64,000 bases of DNA from Anaerocolumna sp. MB42-C2 (GCF_030913705.1 NZ_CP133190.1:6039501-6103500), one strand, 5' to 3'; shown: positions 26,311 through 35,369, counted from the stretch's first letter. Notes: a model not told the origin generated them from the sequence alone. Numbers and translations: made by a program.

Positions 26311-26335
26311 ACCAGTATTATTTAGTAATACTGGT
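26311..26335 (+). terminator. Hairpin after the maturase operon
   Basis: ACCAGTATTA (26311-26320), loop TTTAG, TAATACTGGT (26326-26335), then CTATTT. The stem is perfect (10 bp) but the T-tract is weak. Confidence 0.6.
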
Positions 26336-26433
26336 CTATTTAGTATATGATGACTACAAATAAATCATTTAGAACAAGGCTAATATAGTTAAATATATTA
26401 TTCATGAGAAGAAAATACAAATAGAGGTATGTT

Positions 26434-27180
26434 ATGGTAATAAAAATAATAAATGATTTTAACTATCTAGAATACAGAGATCTCATTATGGATACATATA
26501 ATATTTCTGTTGATACATTTAATAAGTTATCTAATAATGGTGTAATTAAAAACAAGCATCTTTTATTTTCTGTTAATGAATTAGAAAAGACATATAAGTT
26601 ATATATAGATGAATTCAAGGGTAGTGATTATAATGTTTGGATTTTAACAGGTAATATTGCAGAAATGATTTTAAAACAAAATCCTATTCATGGTTGCACA
26701 ATATTTTATAAAAACAAAATATTATGTTTCATAACATGGAAAGAAAACTTTGAACTATTAAAAAGAGTGATGTTACATGAGCTTTGTCATGCATATCGGA
26801 TAAAATTTAATAAAATTATAACGGATATTGAGTATATAAAGTATTTAAATGATCCTCTTAATTGGCTATATGAAGAAATTCTTGCTATCTCTACCGAAAA
26901 GAAGTATTTTAACAGTATATCTTGGGAAGAGATAATAGGATTTAAATATAATTCAGTACTACGATATTATGATAATAAAAAAGTATGTTCAAAAATATAT
27001 AAGATTTATGATATTTATGATTTATTAGCAAATAATTATAATGATCTAAGCAGTATTATATATTATATTGCATACTATTTTTCAAAAAACTCATTTTTAT
27101 TATATCAACTTAATGAAATGGTACATTATGATTCGAAAACTGGTCTTAGCTTGATGATTTCATTTATTAATGCAAAATAA
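26434..27180 (+). CDS. Putative zinc metallopeptidase (HExxH), island-associated
   Basis: A 248-residue soluble protein with no signal peptide. The zinc motif is HELCH at residues 115-119 in RVMLHELCHAYRIKFN, with a possible third ligand Glu at about 147-148 (WLYEEILAIS), as in gluzincins. No named family was recognised. It follows the maturase operon after a hairpin, shares the strong AT bias of the island, and could cut the leader from the modified peptide. Its location and the catalytic motif are seen; the processing role is inferred. The ATG at 26434 has AGAGGT as ribosome site. Confidence 0.65.
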   Translation: MVIKIINDFNYLEYRDLIMDTYNISVDTFNKLSNNGVIKNKHLLFSVNELEKTYKLYIDEFKGSDYNVWILTGNIAEMILKQNPIHGCTIFYKNKILCFITWKENFELLKRVMLHELCHAYRIKFNKIITDIEYIKYLNDPLNWLYEEILAISTEKKYFNSISWEEIIGFKYNSVLRYYDNKKVCSKIYKIYDIYDLLANNYNDLSSIIYYIAYYFSKNSFLLYQLNEMVHYDSKTGLSLMISFINAK

Positions 27181-27575
27181 TTAAACTTTTACGAGAACAA
27201 TAACCTTGTTAAGCTGGCTTAATACAATATTCCATTTTCTGTATTTTGCATTCATTTCTTTATTATATTAGTGGATGCCAGATATAGCATTTTTTTAAGG
27301 TGTGTCATTTGAAAAATCACTTTTTAATTCGTGAATTTGCGAAACTGGCGATTAACTGCCTCTATGATATTTATAGTATGAATATTGCGTCCGATTAGAT
27401 ATATTAATCTAAAAAATCACCAATTAAAAGGGGCTGCATATAAGAAAATAAAATTATCAAACATATTATTTAATGATAAAAAAGTTACTCTATTTTTCAT
27501 CATTAATATTTTATTCAACATTTCTGGAATTTTAATAATTTCCCGAATGCTTAAAAACCAATTATAAACATTAAA
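27181..27575. other. Intergenic region at the right end of the AT-rich island
   Basis: It contains a small hairpin with a T-run (ATGC 27275-27278, GCAT 27287-27290, then T) that may end the peptidase transcript. A 60-codon frame at 27385-27567 has a TTG start and no ribosome site, and one hydrophobic stretch (VTLFFIINILFNISGILIIS). It is probably spurious or a remnant. Nothing else was recognised. Confidence 0.5.
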
Positions 27576-28199
27576 TTACTTGTTTTTATAATAAAATATA
27601 GCAATCTGCGTTCGGTCTCTTAAGGAAAGTTTCTCTAAAATCAAACTGATATAGTTACGGACCGTACCCTCACTTAGGTATAAAAGCTCGGATATTTCCT
27701 TGTTTGAAAGTCCGTCTGCAATTTTACATATAATTTCATATTCCTTATCGGTGATACCATAAGAAGAATAATTAGCAGCAGGATTGGATTGATGTAATAA
27801 ATTCGGAAGTTTCGTAATGATTTCATTTCCATATACATTCTGACCCTTATATACGGCATGCAGGGCAGGTATAATACTGTCATAATCCTGTTTCAGCATA
27901 TAACCTTTTGCACCAATATTCAAAGCCTTAATAATATAATCATCATCCAGAAACGTTGTAAGGTAAAGGATTCTGGCATCCTTGTACTTCTTTAAAAGGA
28001 TCTCTCCGGCGTCTAAACCTGTCATCACGTCCATTCGTATATCCATCAGCAGAATATCAGGTTTATATTCTTCATATAACTGAATTCCGTCCATACCGTT
28101 ATTGCCGGTACCAATCACAGTAATATCCTTATCCGAATCCAATATGATCTTTAAAGAAGAACAAACCAATTTATCATCGTCCACAATTAAGACATTCAT
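27576..28199 (-). CDS. Two-component response regulator, NarL/FixJ family
   Basis: A 207-residue regulator. The receiver domain begins MNVLIVDDDKLVC with the acidic pair. The phospho-acceptor Asp is in DILLMDIRMDVMTG (about residue 53), Thr is in LYLTTFLDD, and Lys is in GYMLKQD. The C-terminal LuxR-type HTH is EYEIICKIADGLSNKEISEL followed by LYLSEGTVRNYISLILEKL. A longer frame would start at 28235, but the ATG at 28199 has GAGGTGG upstream and begins at the conserved first strand. It lies 90 bases downstream of the histidine kinase gene and very likely controls the divergent ABC exporter. Confidence 0.92.
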   Translation of the reverse strand: MNVLIVDDDKLVCSSLKIILDSDKDITVIGTGNNGMDGIQLYEEYKPDILLMDIRMDVMTGLDAGEILLKKYKDARILYLTTFLDDDYIIKALNIGAKGYMLKQDYDSIIPALHAVYKGQNVYGNEIITKLPNLLHQSNPAANYSSYGITDKEYEIICKIADGLSNKEISELLYLSEGTVRNYISLILEKLSLRDRTQIAIFYYKNK

Positions 28200-28289
28200 A
28201 CTTAACACCCACCTCTTATCACAGTCAGTGGCCACATATTAAAGAAGTGAAAGAATTCATGTGGCTCCTTTTACAGTATTTTCTCTCAC

Positions 28290-29393
28290 TTATAATTTCT
28301 CTTTTGGTACGGTTATAAATATTTTAAACCCTTTATCCAGGGAAATGTTAATGTTTCCATGAAAACTTTTTACACGGTCAGTAATGTTTTGAATCCCAAT
28401 TCCATCATAATAGATTTGATTTTCTATCAGTTTGCTTAATTTAACCTGTTTTTGCTCATCCATTGTTCCGTTATCTAAAATGATTAACTGATACATAGCA
28501 GGATGTTCCCGAAGGCAGATTGACACTTTGGTTGCATTGGAATGTTTTATTATATTAGCCAATGCTTCTTTTACAATAGCAATAAAAGAGTATTTCAACT
28601 TAATATCCGGATTTGATTTTATATCATATTCAAAACTAATAGTACAGAAAGTAAATTCTTTGACCAAAGAATCAACACTGGTATATAAATCAATGGATTC
28701 ATCATGCAGATTGTGAATACTGCTTCGTATACTATCCATTCCACCGGATATGGACTCTTTTAAAGCAGTTAATCCTTCTCTTGTGGTTTCTTCTTTAGAG
28801 ATGGTCAGAAGTGCGCCTATCTGTAAAAGAGAACGAGAGAGCAGGTGTCCGATATTATCATGAATTTCTTTGGAGATACGGTTTCTTTCATTTAATGTAG
28901 CAACATTAACTTCATAATCCTGATTCTCTAAAATACTCTGGTTTTTCTGTTCCTGCAGCAAGGCTAATTCTTTCGAAGTATCCCTCTGTTCATTGTATTC
29001 CGTCTGTAATCTTGTATAGGAGATGGATTTATATTTCATTACCCAGCTAAAGACAAAAAATACAAAACTAAAAATAACTATTCTTAAACTATAATGATGA
29101 AAATTCAGGAATAAAGGAAATAAACCCAAAAAGGACAGTATCTGGTAATCGTATAAAGCAATATCATAGATGATTAAAGGCAGGAAAACAAAACAATAAG
29201 GTATTAACTGGCAACAGGCGATATAGATAAGAAAAAAACCAAGCTTAAGCCTCCTGTCTTCCAGATAAGAGCTCAGGCAGGAGAACGATACTGCTATAAT
29301 AATCGGTACAATTGCATATTCGGAATTAACTTCTAACATATACAATGCAAAACAGCAAAGAAATAGAAGTATTTTATCATGAATCTCTAACAT
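28290..29393 (-). CDS. Sensor histidine kinase, NarL-cognate (HisKA_3) type
   Basis: A 367-residue membrane kinase. The first 120 residues hold about five to six closely spaced helices with very short loops, so it lacks a large outer sensor domain and probably senses within the membrane, as kinases for cell-envelope stress do. The phospho-His is in ERNRISKEIHDNIGHLLSRSL. The ATPase domain has IVKEALANIIKHSNATKV (N box), LDNG, and GIGIQNITDRVKSFHG (G box). The ribosome site is GGAGG, ATG at 29393. It is first in a two-gene operon with the response regulator and divergent from an ABC-2 export system. Confidence 0.92.
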   Translation of the reverse strand: MLEIHDKILLFLCCFALYMLEVNSEYAIVPIIIAVSFSCLSSYLEDRRLKLGFFLIYIACCQLIPYCFVFLPLIIYDIALYDYQILSFLGLFPLFLNFHHYSLRIVIFSFVFFVFSWVMKYKSISYTRLQTEYNEQRDTSKELALLQEQKNQSILENQDYEVNVATLNERNRISKEIHDNIGHLLSRSLLQIGALLTISKEETTREGLTALKESISGGMDSIRSSIHNLHDESIDLYTSVDSLVKEFTFCTISFEYDIKSNPDIKLKYSFIAIVKEALANIIKHSNATKVSICLREHPAMYQLIILDNGTMDEQKQVKLSKLIENQIYYDGIGIQNITDRVKSFHGNINISLDKGFKIFITVPKEKL

Positions 29394-29780
29394 GATATCC
29401 TCCGTATTTTATAAAAATTTTATAATTATAAACATAATACCAAAATTTATTTAATAAATCAATGTAAGAATGCCTATATATTTCCCATTTATACCGTATT
29501 AATACCGCTATGCTCTTTCTTCAACGGCTTTTTAAAGAAATCAAAATGTTATACAATTACATTTGTCATGAGTTTTTATGACGTTCTTCACTATAACGGA
29601 AAAATATGATAAGGTATAGTATACATAGAATGAAAAATCTGGTATAAAGGAGATATTGTATCTCTGTACAGTCATTAGAAGGTAATTGCAGCTATGAAAT
29701 TTGTATCAATTGTATACTATATTTTATGACAATATAGTTCGTGGCTGCCTGGTATATAGATATAATAGGAGGAAAGCAGC
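29394..29780. other. Divergent control region between kinase and ABC exporter
   Basis: 387 bases with no gene. It holds an inverted repeat GTCAT...ATGAC (29565-29582), a candidate site for the NarL-type regulator. Candidate -10 sequences (TATAGTATAC near 29617) are present, but no clear -35/-10 pair was identified. Confidence 0.4.
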
Positions 29781-30713
29781 ATGATTGTTGAAGTAAAAAA
29801 TTTAGTAAAAAGATATGATAAATTGGTAGCATTGGATCATTTAAATTTAGCCGTGGAAGAGGGAGAAATCTTTGGCTTGTTAGGCCCCAACGGTTCCGGC
29901 AAAACAACAGCAATAAACTGCATGTTATCCCTGTTAAAATACGATAAGGGAAGTATAGAGATATTTGGTAAACCTATGAGGCCGGATGCTTACGATATCA
30001 AGAAAAACATTGGTATCATCATGCAAAATGTAGCTGTTTTTGAAGAACTGTCGGTTTATGAAAATATCTCTTATTTCTGCAGTTTATATGTAAATGATAA
30101 AAAAGAAGTAAAAAGACTCACGGAGGAAGCAATTGATTTTGTTTCTTTACAGGATTTCACTAAATTTATGCCAAAAAAATTAAGCGGCGGACTGTTACGC
30201 AGACTGAATATCGCCTGTGGAATAGCTCATAAACCAAAATTAATTATATTGGATGAACCGACGGTAGCGGTTGACCCACAGAGCAGGAACAAGATTCTTA
30301 TGGGGATTAAGAAACTGAATGAAAACGGAGCCACAATTATCTATACCTCCCATTATATGGAGGAAGTGGAACAGCTTTGCAGCAGGATTTCCATTATAGA
30401 TAAAGGAAAGGTGATTGCAACCGGTACAAAAGATGAATTAAAAAATATGATATCTCTGGGTGAAAAAATTACTGTAGAAGCGTATAACGTAAGGGAGGAA
30501 CAGCTGGAGGAAATGCTGCACATTCCTAATATTTCTCATGTAGATTACATCGGAAACCAATTAGTAATCAGGTCTAAAAAAGGTAAAAATAATTTAATCC
30601 ATGTTCTTGATTATTTGCAGAGGCATGAAATTACGTTTGGGAAAATTTATACGGAAATGCCGACATTAAATGATGTATTCCTGGAAATAACGGGTAAAGA
30701 TCTCAGGGATTAA
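29781..30713 (+). CDS. ABC-2 type transporter ATP-binding protein
   Basis: A 310-residue export ATPase. Walker A is GPNGSGKTT (about residues 38-46), the Q-loop is GIIMQNVAVFEELSV, the signature is LSGGLLRRLNIACG, Walker B is LIILDEPTVAVDPQSR, and the switch His is in YTSHYMEEVEQLC. The C-terminal 90 residues are the accessory domain usual in drug and antimicrobial-peptide exporters of the DrrA/CcmA type. GGAGG precedes the ATG. With two permease genes after it and a two-component system divergent, this resembles the regulated export modules of Firmicutes that answer to envelope-active compounds. Confidence 0.93.
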   Translation: MIVEVKNLVKRYDKLVALDHLNLAVEEGEIFGLLGPNGSGKTTAINCMLSLLKYDKGSIEIFGKPMRPDAYDIKKNIGIIMQNVAVFEELSVYENISYFCSLYVNDKKEVKRLTEEAIDFVSLQDFTKFMPKKLSGGLLRRLNIACGIAHKPKLIILDEPTVAVDPQSRNKILMGIKKLNENGATIIYTSHYMEEVEQLCSRISIIDKGKVIATGTKDELKNMISLGEKITVEAYNVREEQLEEMLHIPNISHVDYIGNQLVIRSKKGKNNLIHVLDYLQRHEITFGKIYTEMPTLNDVFLEITGKDLRD

Positions 30714-30731
30714 TTTGAAAGGAGAAAGCCC

Positions 30732-31868
30732 ATGGCTTTTTATTTATACAGAACCAGGATAAAATGCTTATGCAGAAGTTACGAAGTAATCTTTTGGTCC
30801 TTTGGTTTTCCAATCTTATTAGCTCTGTTTTTCTATATGGGGTTTAGTAATTTAGCAGGAAATGAAAATATTAAAACGATTCCTGTTGTTATAGTGGAAG
30901 AAAACCATGCAGACCCGGAATTTATAAAATCTATAAAAGATGCGCGGATAAGTAACAGTCAAAATCTCTTTTCGGTGGAAACTTTTTCCCTGGACAGAGC
31001 TAAAGCAATGCTTAAGGATAATGAGATTGCCGGTTATATTGTACTCACTAATAAGCCGGCCTTGTTTTTTAAGAATAATGGATTAGAACAATCCATTATT
31101 AAGGTATTTACTGATAATTATATTCATAAAAGCAGTACGGCGAAACATATATCTGATTTAAAACCGGAAGTTATGAATAATAATTTTTATAGAAGTATTT
31201 CTGCTTATAAAGATTATATCGTTGACGATAGTGATAAAGAAAGAAATCCTAATTATACGCTTAACTACTTTTATACTTTAATTGCATTAGCCTGTATGTT
31301 TGGTACGAATTGGGGATTTCGTGAAATGGTGGATATTCAGGCCGACCAATCGGACATTGGATCCAGAATAAATATATCACCTGTTCATAAATTGAAACTT
31401 TTGCTATGTAATATTTTAGCAGCTTTTACACTGCATTATCTAAGTATCTTATTTTTATTAGCGTTTCTTAATAAAGTATTGCAAATTGATTTCGGACACC
31501 GGATTGGTATGATATTACTAACCAGTGCTTTGGGATCTTTATGCGGTATTTCGCTTGGTGCTATGGTATGTGTATTGGTAAAAGCCAATGTGAAGGTAAG
31601 AGGTGCAATATTAAATGCTATTATTTTGGGAGGGGGATTCTTATCCGGAATGATAATTATTGATATGAAATATTTAATAGCGGCAAAAATGCCCATGCTT
31701 CAGTATATTAATCCTTCCAGCCTGATAACGGATGCTTTCTATTGTCTATACTATTACGACGGTTATGACAGATTATTTCGCAATTTATATATGCTTGGTC
31801 TTCTGACAGTATTATTTAGTGTAATCACCTATTTTGAAGTCAGGAGGCGGGAATATGCAAGTATTTAA
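30732..31868 (+). CDS. ABC-2 type transporter permease (first)
   Basis: A 378-residue membrane protein of the ABC-2 superfamily. There is one helix near the N-terminus (VIFWSFGFPILLALFFYMGF), a long extracytoplasmic part (residues about 45-190), then five C-terminal helices including FYTLIALACMFGTNWGFREMV and ILNAIILGGGFLSGMIIIDM. It overlaps the next permease gene by 14 bases. It pairs with the ATPase upstream; the substrate is unknown. Confidence 0.88.
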   Translation: MAFYLYRTRIKCLCRSYEVIFWSFGFPILLALFFYMGFSNLAGNENIKTIPVVIVEENHADPEFIKSIKDARISNSQNLFSVETFSLDRAKAMLKDNEIAGYIVLTNKPALFFKNNGLEQSIIKVFTDNYIHKSSTAKHISDLKPEVMNNNFYRSISAYKDYIVDDSDKERNPNYTLNYFYTLIALACMFGTNWGFREMVDIQADQSDIGSRINISPVHKLKLLLCNILAAFTLHYLSILFLLAFLNKVLQIDFGHRIGMILLTSALGSLCGISLGAMVCVLVKANVKVRGAILNAIILGGGFLSGMIIIDMKYLIAAKMPMLQYINPSSLITDAFYCLYYYDGYDRLFRNLYMLGLLTVLFSVITYFEVRRREYASI

Positions 31869-33018
31869 ACTTTATTTTAAATTATTAAAAAGTGTAGCAC
31901 CTGCTCTCATAATTTACGCAATTATTTTTGCAGTTTTAATTTTTATTATCTCTGCCAATCAGACTCAAAGTATAACACATTTTGAAGAAACTAAGATAGA
32001 TACGGCTTTGGTAAATTATGATGAAAACAGCATTTTCTCAAAAAACCTGATCCATTATCTAACTAAATATTGCAGCTTTAAAGATTATGGTGATGAGGAA
32101 GATAATTTGGCCGATGCTTTATTTTTTCGCCAGATAGAATATATTCTTACAATACCATATGACTTCGGGGAAGATTTTCTAAAAGGCAAAGAGGTTGCAG
32201 TTGAGAAAAAATCTGTTCCGGATGGGGTATATAATTCATCCATAGATAACGCAATTAATATTTATTTAAATACAGCCAGAATATATCTTAGAAATATTCC
32301 GAATATTACAGAAGAAGAGTTGGTTACCTATGTAAATAAGGATATGCAGGATAAAGCAGAAGTAGTGATTGAGGGCTCAGAAAAAAAAGTTAATGATTAC
32401 AGTTTTTACAATAGATTTTTCAATACCGCATCCTATATTATGTTAAGCTGCTGTCTGATTGGCGTGGGTATGATTATGTTAACCTTTCATAATGTCTTTA
32501 TATTAAGAAGAAACATGGTAACGCCCATGACACATAAAGATATGAATTTGCAGCTGATAGGTGGTAATCTGGTCTTTGTGCTGGTACATGATATACTGTT
32601 TATCCTGTTTGGTTATATTATTAATGACAATAAGAATATATCCGGTAATGTATTATTATTTTGGCTTAATATGATTGTATATTCCATCAGTGCTTTAAGT
32701 ATCAGTTATTTTGTGGCAGTTGTAATTAAGAATAAACATATTAATGATATTATGGCTTATGTATTACCTTTGGGTTTTAGCTTTATCAGTGGTGCATTTA
32801 TTCCGCAATACATCTTAGGGGATGCTGTACTTAAACTGGCCAGTTTTACTCCAGTATATTGGTATGTGAAAGGGAATGATGCAATCGCATTATTGACGGA
32901 TTTTAATTGGAATTTATTAGGGAATATATTTGCTTATATGTTAATACAGATTGGTTTTGCTGCAGCTATATTTTCTTTATCCTTGGTAGTTAGCAAAAAC
33001 AGAAAAATGAACGGTTAG
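31855..33018 (+). CDS. ABC-2 type transporter permease (second)
   Basis: A 387-residue membrane protein with the same layout as its neighbour: one N-terminal helix (VAPALIIYAIIFAVLIFIIS), a large outer segment, then helices such as YIMLSCCLIGVGMIML, IMAYVLPLGFSFISGAFIPQ and GNIFAYMLIQIGFAAAIFSLSLVV. The frame extends to 31834, but the ATG at 31855 follows AGGAGGCGGG and was chosen. The two permeases probably form a heterodimer. Confidence 0.87.
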   Translation: MQVFKLYFKLLKSVAPALIIYAIIFAVLIFIISANQTQSITHFEETKIDTALVNYDENSIFSKNLIHYLTKYCSFKDYGDEEDNLADALFFRQIEYILTIPYDFGEDFLKGKEVAVEKKSVPDGVYNSSIDNAINIYLNTARIYLRNIPNITEEELVTYVNKDMQDKAEVVIEGSEKKVNDYSFYNRFFNTASYIMLSCCLIGVGMIMLTFHNVFILRRNMVTPMTHKDMNLQLIGGNLVFVLVHDILFILFGYIINDNKNISGNVLLFWLNMIVYSISALSISYFVAVVIKNKHINDIMAYVLPLGFSFISGAFIPQYILGDAVLKLASFTPVYWYVKGNDAIALLTDFNWNLLGNIFAYMLIQIGFAAAIFSLSLVVSKNRKMNG

Positions 33019-33021
33019 AAC

Positions 33022-33033
33022 AAACAAATGTTC
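33022..33033. promoter_or_regulatory. LexA-like box 1, upstream of the -35
   Basis: AAAC-AAAT-GTTC, close to the Firmicutes SOS box (GAAC-N4-GTTC/T) with one mismatch. It lies 10 bases before the -35 of the promoter at 33044-33072. The same 11 bases recur downstream of the -10. Confidence 0.5.
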
Positions 33034-33043
33034 TTATTGCATC

Positions 33044-33072
33044 TTGATTTATTTGCCAGGTAGTGTTATAAT
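33044..33072 (+). promoter_or_regulatory. Sigma-A promoter of the radical SAM DNA-repair pair
   Basis: TTGATT (33044-33049), 17 bases, TATAAT (33067-33072). The start would be near 33079, inside the second LexA-like box. Confidence 0.8.
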
Positions 33073-33077
33073 AAAAC

Positions 33078-33089
33078 AAACAAATGTTT
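33078..33089. promoter_or_regulatory. LexA-like box 2, at the transcription start
   Basis: AAAC-AAAT-GTTT within the palindrome CAAACAAATGTTTG (33077-33090), five bases after the -10. It matches the B. subtilis consensus CGAACRNRYGTTYG except for A in place of the first G. A repressor here would block transcription directly. Confidence 0.55.
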
Positions 33090-33108
33090 GCAAAGTGAGA
33101 GAAATGCT

Positions 33109-34596
33109 ATGAGTGTGATAATTCAAGAGAACATGTCAATTCAAAAAAAATTAGAGATATTATCAGATGCTGCAAAGTATGATGTGGCTTGTACTTCCAG
33201 CGGTGTTGACCGGAATGGAACCAGTGGTGCTATGGGGAATTCGGTGGCTTGCGGTATCTGTCATACTTTTTCAGCTGATGGAAGATGTATTTCTTTATTA
33301 AAGATATTATTTACCAACGAATGTATTTTTGACTGCAAGTATTGTCTTAACCGAGCTTCCAATGATATTGTAAGGGCTTCGTTTACTCCGGAAGAAGTCT
33401 GCACCTTAACGATGGAATTCTATCGCAGAAATTATATCGAGGGTTTATTTTTAAGTTCCGGTGTTTTGGTGACTCCGAATTATACAATGGAATTATTGTG
33501 TAATACGCTAAAGATGTTACGGGAAGTGCATCACTTTAACGGTTATATTCATTGTAAAGCAGTTCCCGGAGCAGACCCTTCGCTGATTGAGATGACGGGC
33601 TGGTATGCGGATCGTATGAGTGTTAACCTGGAATTACCCACAGCAGACGGGTTAAGGAATCTTGCACCTCATAAAAGCCGCAAGAATATATTAAGACCTA
33701 TGAAACAGATTCAGCTTGGAAGAAATGAATCACTGGGTATTCATTCGTACACCCGGCTTCCCGCAGACAGAAATCAAAAGAGAATTTCAATAAATAATGA
33801 TATTAATACATCAGGGATTTTACAGGGTAATGATTTAACGGATAGGAATACCATTGTGGCTAATACGAATTCTTCTGTTTTGGGGTTGGTGAACCGCCCT
33901 AAAACCAACAGGGGTTTTGTACCGGCAGGACAGAGCACCCAGATGATTATAGGAGCGACGCCGGAGAATGATTATCAGATTATATCCGTGGCGGAAGCAT
34001 TATACCAGAAGTTTGATTTAAGACGTGTTTTTTATTCGGCTTATGTTAAGGTGAACGAAGATAGTTCCTTACCGGTTTTACTCCAGGGTCCGCCCCTGTT
34101 AAGAGAACATCGGTTATATCAGGCCGACTGGTTGCTCAGGTTTTATGGTTTTCAGGCTTCGGAACTGCTGTCCGAGGCAAGACCCAACTTTAACATATTA
34201 ATGGATCCCAAGTGTAATTGGGCTTTAGGACATTTAGGACAATTCCCTGTTGAAGTTAACAGAGCAGACTATTACACCTTACTTAGGGTTCCGGGTATCG
34301 GAGTCAAATCAGCTGAACGAATTGTAAAAGCAAGACGAAATTGCAATCTGAGATTTGAAGATTTGAAAAAGATCGGTGTCGTTTTAAAACGTGCATTATA
34401 CTTTATTACCTGCAGCGGTAAGATGATGTATCCTATTAAGCTTGAAGAAAATTATATTACAAATCAGTTAATCAGTATAAAAGAAAGACTTCCCTTGGGT
34501 ATAGACGGCAGCAATTTATATAAGCAGATATCCTTATTTGATGATGTTAATTTTAACACTGTAAATAATTTGAGTTATAGGAGTCTATCTTTATGA
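33109..34596 (+). CDS. Radical SAM DNA modification/repair protein (TIGR03916 type)
   Basis: A 495-residue protein. The radical SAM motif CX3CX2C is CIFDCKYC at about residues 71-78. The N-terminus KLEILSDAAKYDVACTSSGVDR and VACGICHTFSADGRCISLLKILFTNEC are family hallmarks. The C-terminus has a helix-hairpin-helix DNA-binding segment, LLRVPGIGVKSAERIVKARR. The family is known to be nearly always paired with a TIGR03914/TIGR03915 protein, some fused to uracil-DNA glycosylase, so a DNA repair role is generally assumed; the reaction is not known. It is longer than the usual 400 or so residues, with an Asn/Ser-rich insert at about residues 220-265. The start at 33109 was chosen over 33088 because the latter overlaps the putative operator and lies close to the transcription start. 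Confidence 0.88.
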   Translation: MSVIIQENMSIQKKLEILSDAAKYDVACTSSGVDRNGTSGAMGNSVACGICHTFSADGRCISLLKILFTNECIFDCKYCLNRASNDIVRASFTPEEVCTLTMEFYRRNYIEGLFLSSGVLVTPNYTMELLCNTLKMLREVHHFNGYIHCKAVPGADPSLIEMTGWYADRMSVNLELPTADGLRNLAPHKSRKNILRPMKQIQLGRNESLGIHSYTRLPADRNQKRISINNDINTSGILQGNDLTDRNTIVANTNSSVLGLVNRPKTNRGFVPAGQSTQMIIGATPENDYQIISVAEALYQKFDLRRVFYSAYVKVNEDSSLPVLLQGPPLLREHRLYQADWLLRFYGFQASELLSEARPNFNILMDPKCNWALGHLGQFPVEVNRADYYTLLRVPGIGVKSAERIVKARRNCNLRFEDLKKIGVVLKRALYFITCSGKMMYPIKLEENYITNQLISIKERLPLGIDGSNLYKQISLFDDVNFNTVNNLSYRSLSL

Positions 34597-35369
34597 ATAA
34601 AAAAATTTTTCTATGTTACGATAGTATAGAGGGTATATTTACAGCTATATATGATGCCTGGAGCAGCAGATATGGACATGATAATGTTCGTATACAGGTA
34701 CAGAATCCGGACGACTCTAATTTTAATATAGAACTTTTTACAGAATATATTTATGTAAAAGAAAGTGAAGAAAAAACTGAAAAGGTTGCAAGAGCAATTC
34801 GGGAGAAAATTTCACCGGAAGCATACGATATGGTTTGCAGTGCTGTATTTTCGGATGATTTACAAAAAGGAGATATGATCTATCGTTTTCTGATACTTGG
34901 GTTTTCTATGGGGGCGAAAGTTGTAAGTTGCTTAAGTAATGATGCGGTTCTAAATATTTTTAATTTAAATCGTAATGTTTTTAATGAATCGCATCACTTT
35001 CTCGGATTTCTTCGCTTCAAGGAAATAAAGAATCATATTTTATTATCCAAAATAAATCCTAAAAATGATATATTGCGGCTTATTGCACCGCATTTTTCAG
35101 ACCGCCTTAATACCGAAGATTTTGTAATATATGATGAAAAAAGAAAAACAGCCGTAGTCCATCGAAGTGGGTTTTCCTGGATTTTTGTATCAGGCAGTGA
35201 ATTTGATCTTGACAAGTTTGAGGAACGATCGGAACAGGAAGCAGAATTCCAGATGCTCTGGAAGACGTTTTTTGATTCAATAGCTATAAAGGAACGTATA
35301 AACGACAAATTGCAAAAAAATAATCTGCCGTTACGATTTCGAAGTAATATGCTGGAATTTAAAGATTAA
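34593..35369 (+). CDS. DNA metabolism protein, partner of the radical SAM protein (TIGR03915/DUF4130)
   Basis: A 258-residue protein overlapping the radical SAM gene by four bases. The N-terminus IFLCYDSIEGIFTAIYDAW and ending motif HHFLGFLRFKEIKNHILLSKINPKNDILRLIAPHFSDRL are typical of the TIGR03915 family, and the late part resembles DUF4130. It has no membrane segment. The family is the obligate partner of TIGR03916 radical SAM proteins, so the two form one functional unit, likely induced by DNA damage given the promoter sites upstream. Confidence 0.87.
   Translation: MNKKIFLCYDSIEGIFTAIYDAWSSRYGHDNVRIQVQNPDDSNFNIELFTEYIYVKESEEKTEKVARAIREKISPEAYDMVCSAVFSDDLQKGDMIYRFLILGFSMGAKVVSCLSNDAVLNIFNLNRNVFNESHHFLGFLRFKEIKNHILLSKINPKNDILRLIAPHFSDRLNTEDFVIYDEKRKTAVVHRSGFSWIFVSGSEFDLDKFEERSEQEAEFQMLWKTFFDSIAIKERINDKLQKNNLPLRFRSNMLEFKD

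Noticed and set aside
27385..27567. 60-codon frame with a hydrophobic stretch at the end of the peptide island
   Set aside because: TTG start right after a TGA, no ribosome site, no homology recognised; kept only as a comment on the gap.
33018..33033. GAAC-N8-GTTC read as an SOS box
   Set aside because: Spacing of eight is wrong for LexA; the inner AAAC-N4-GTTC is the better reading.
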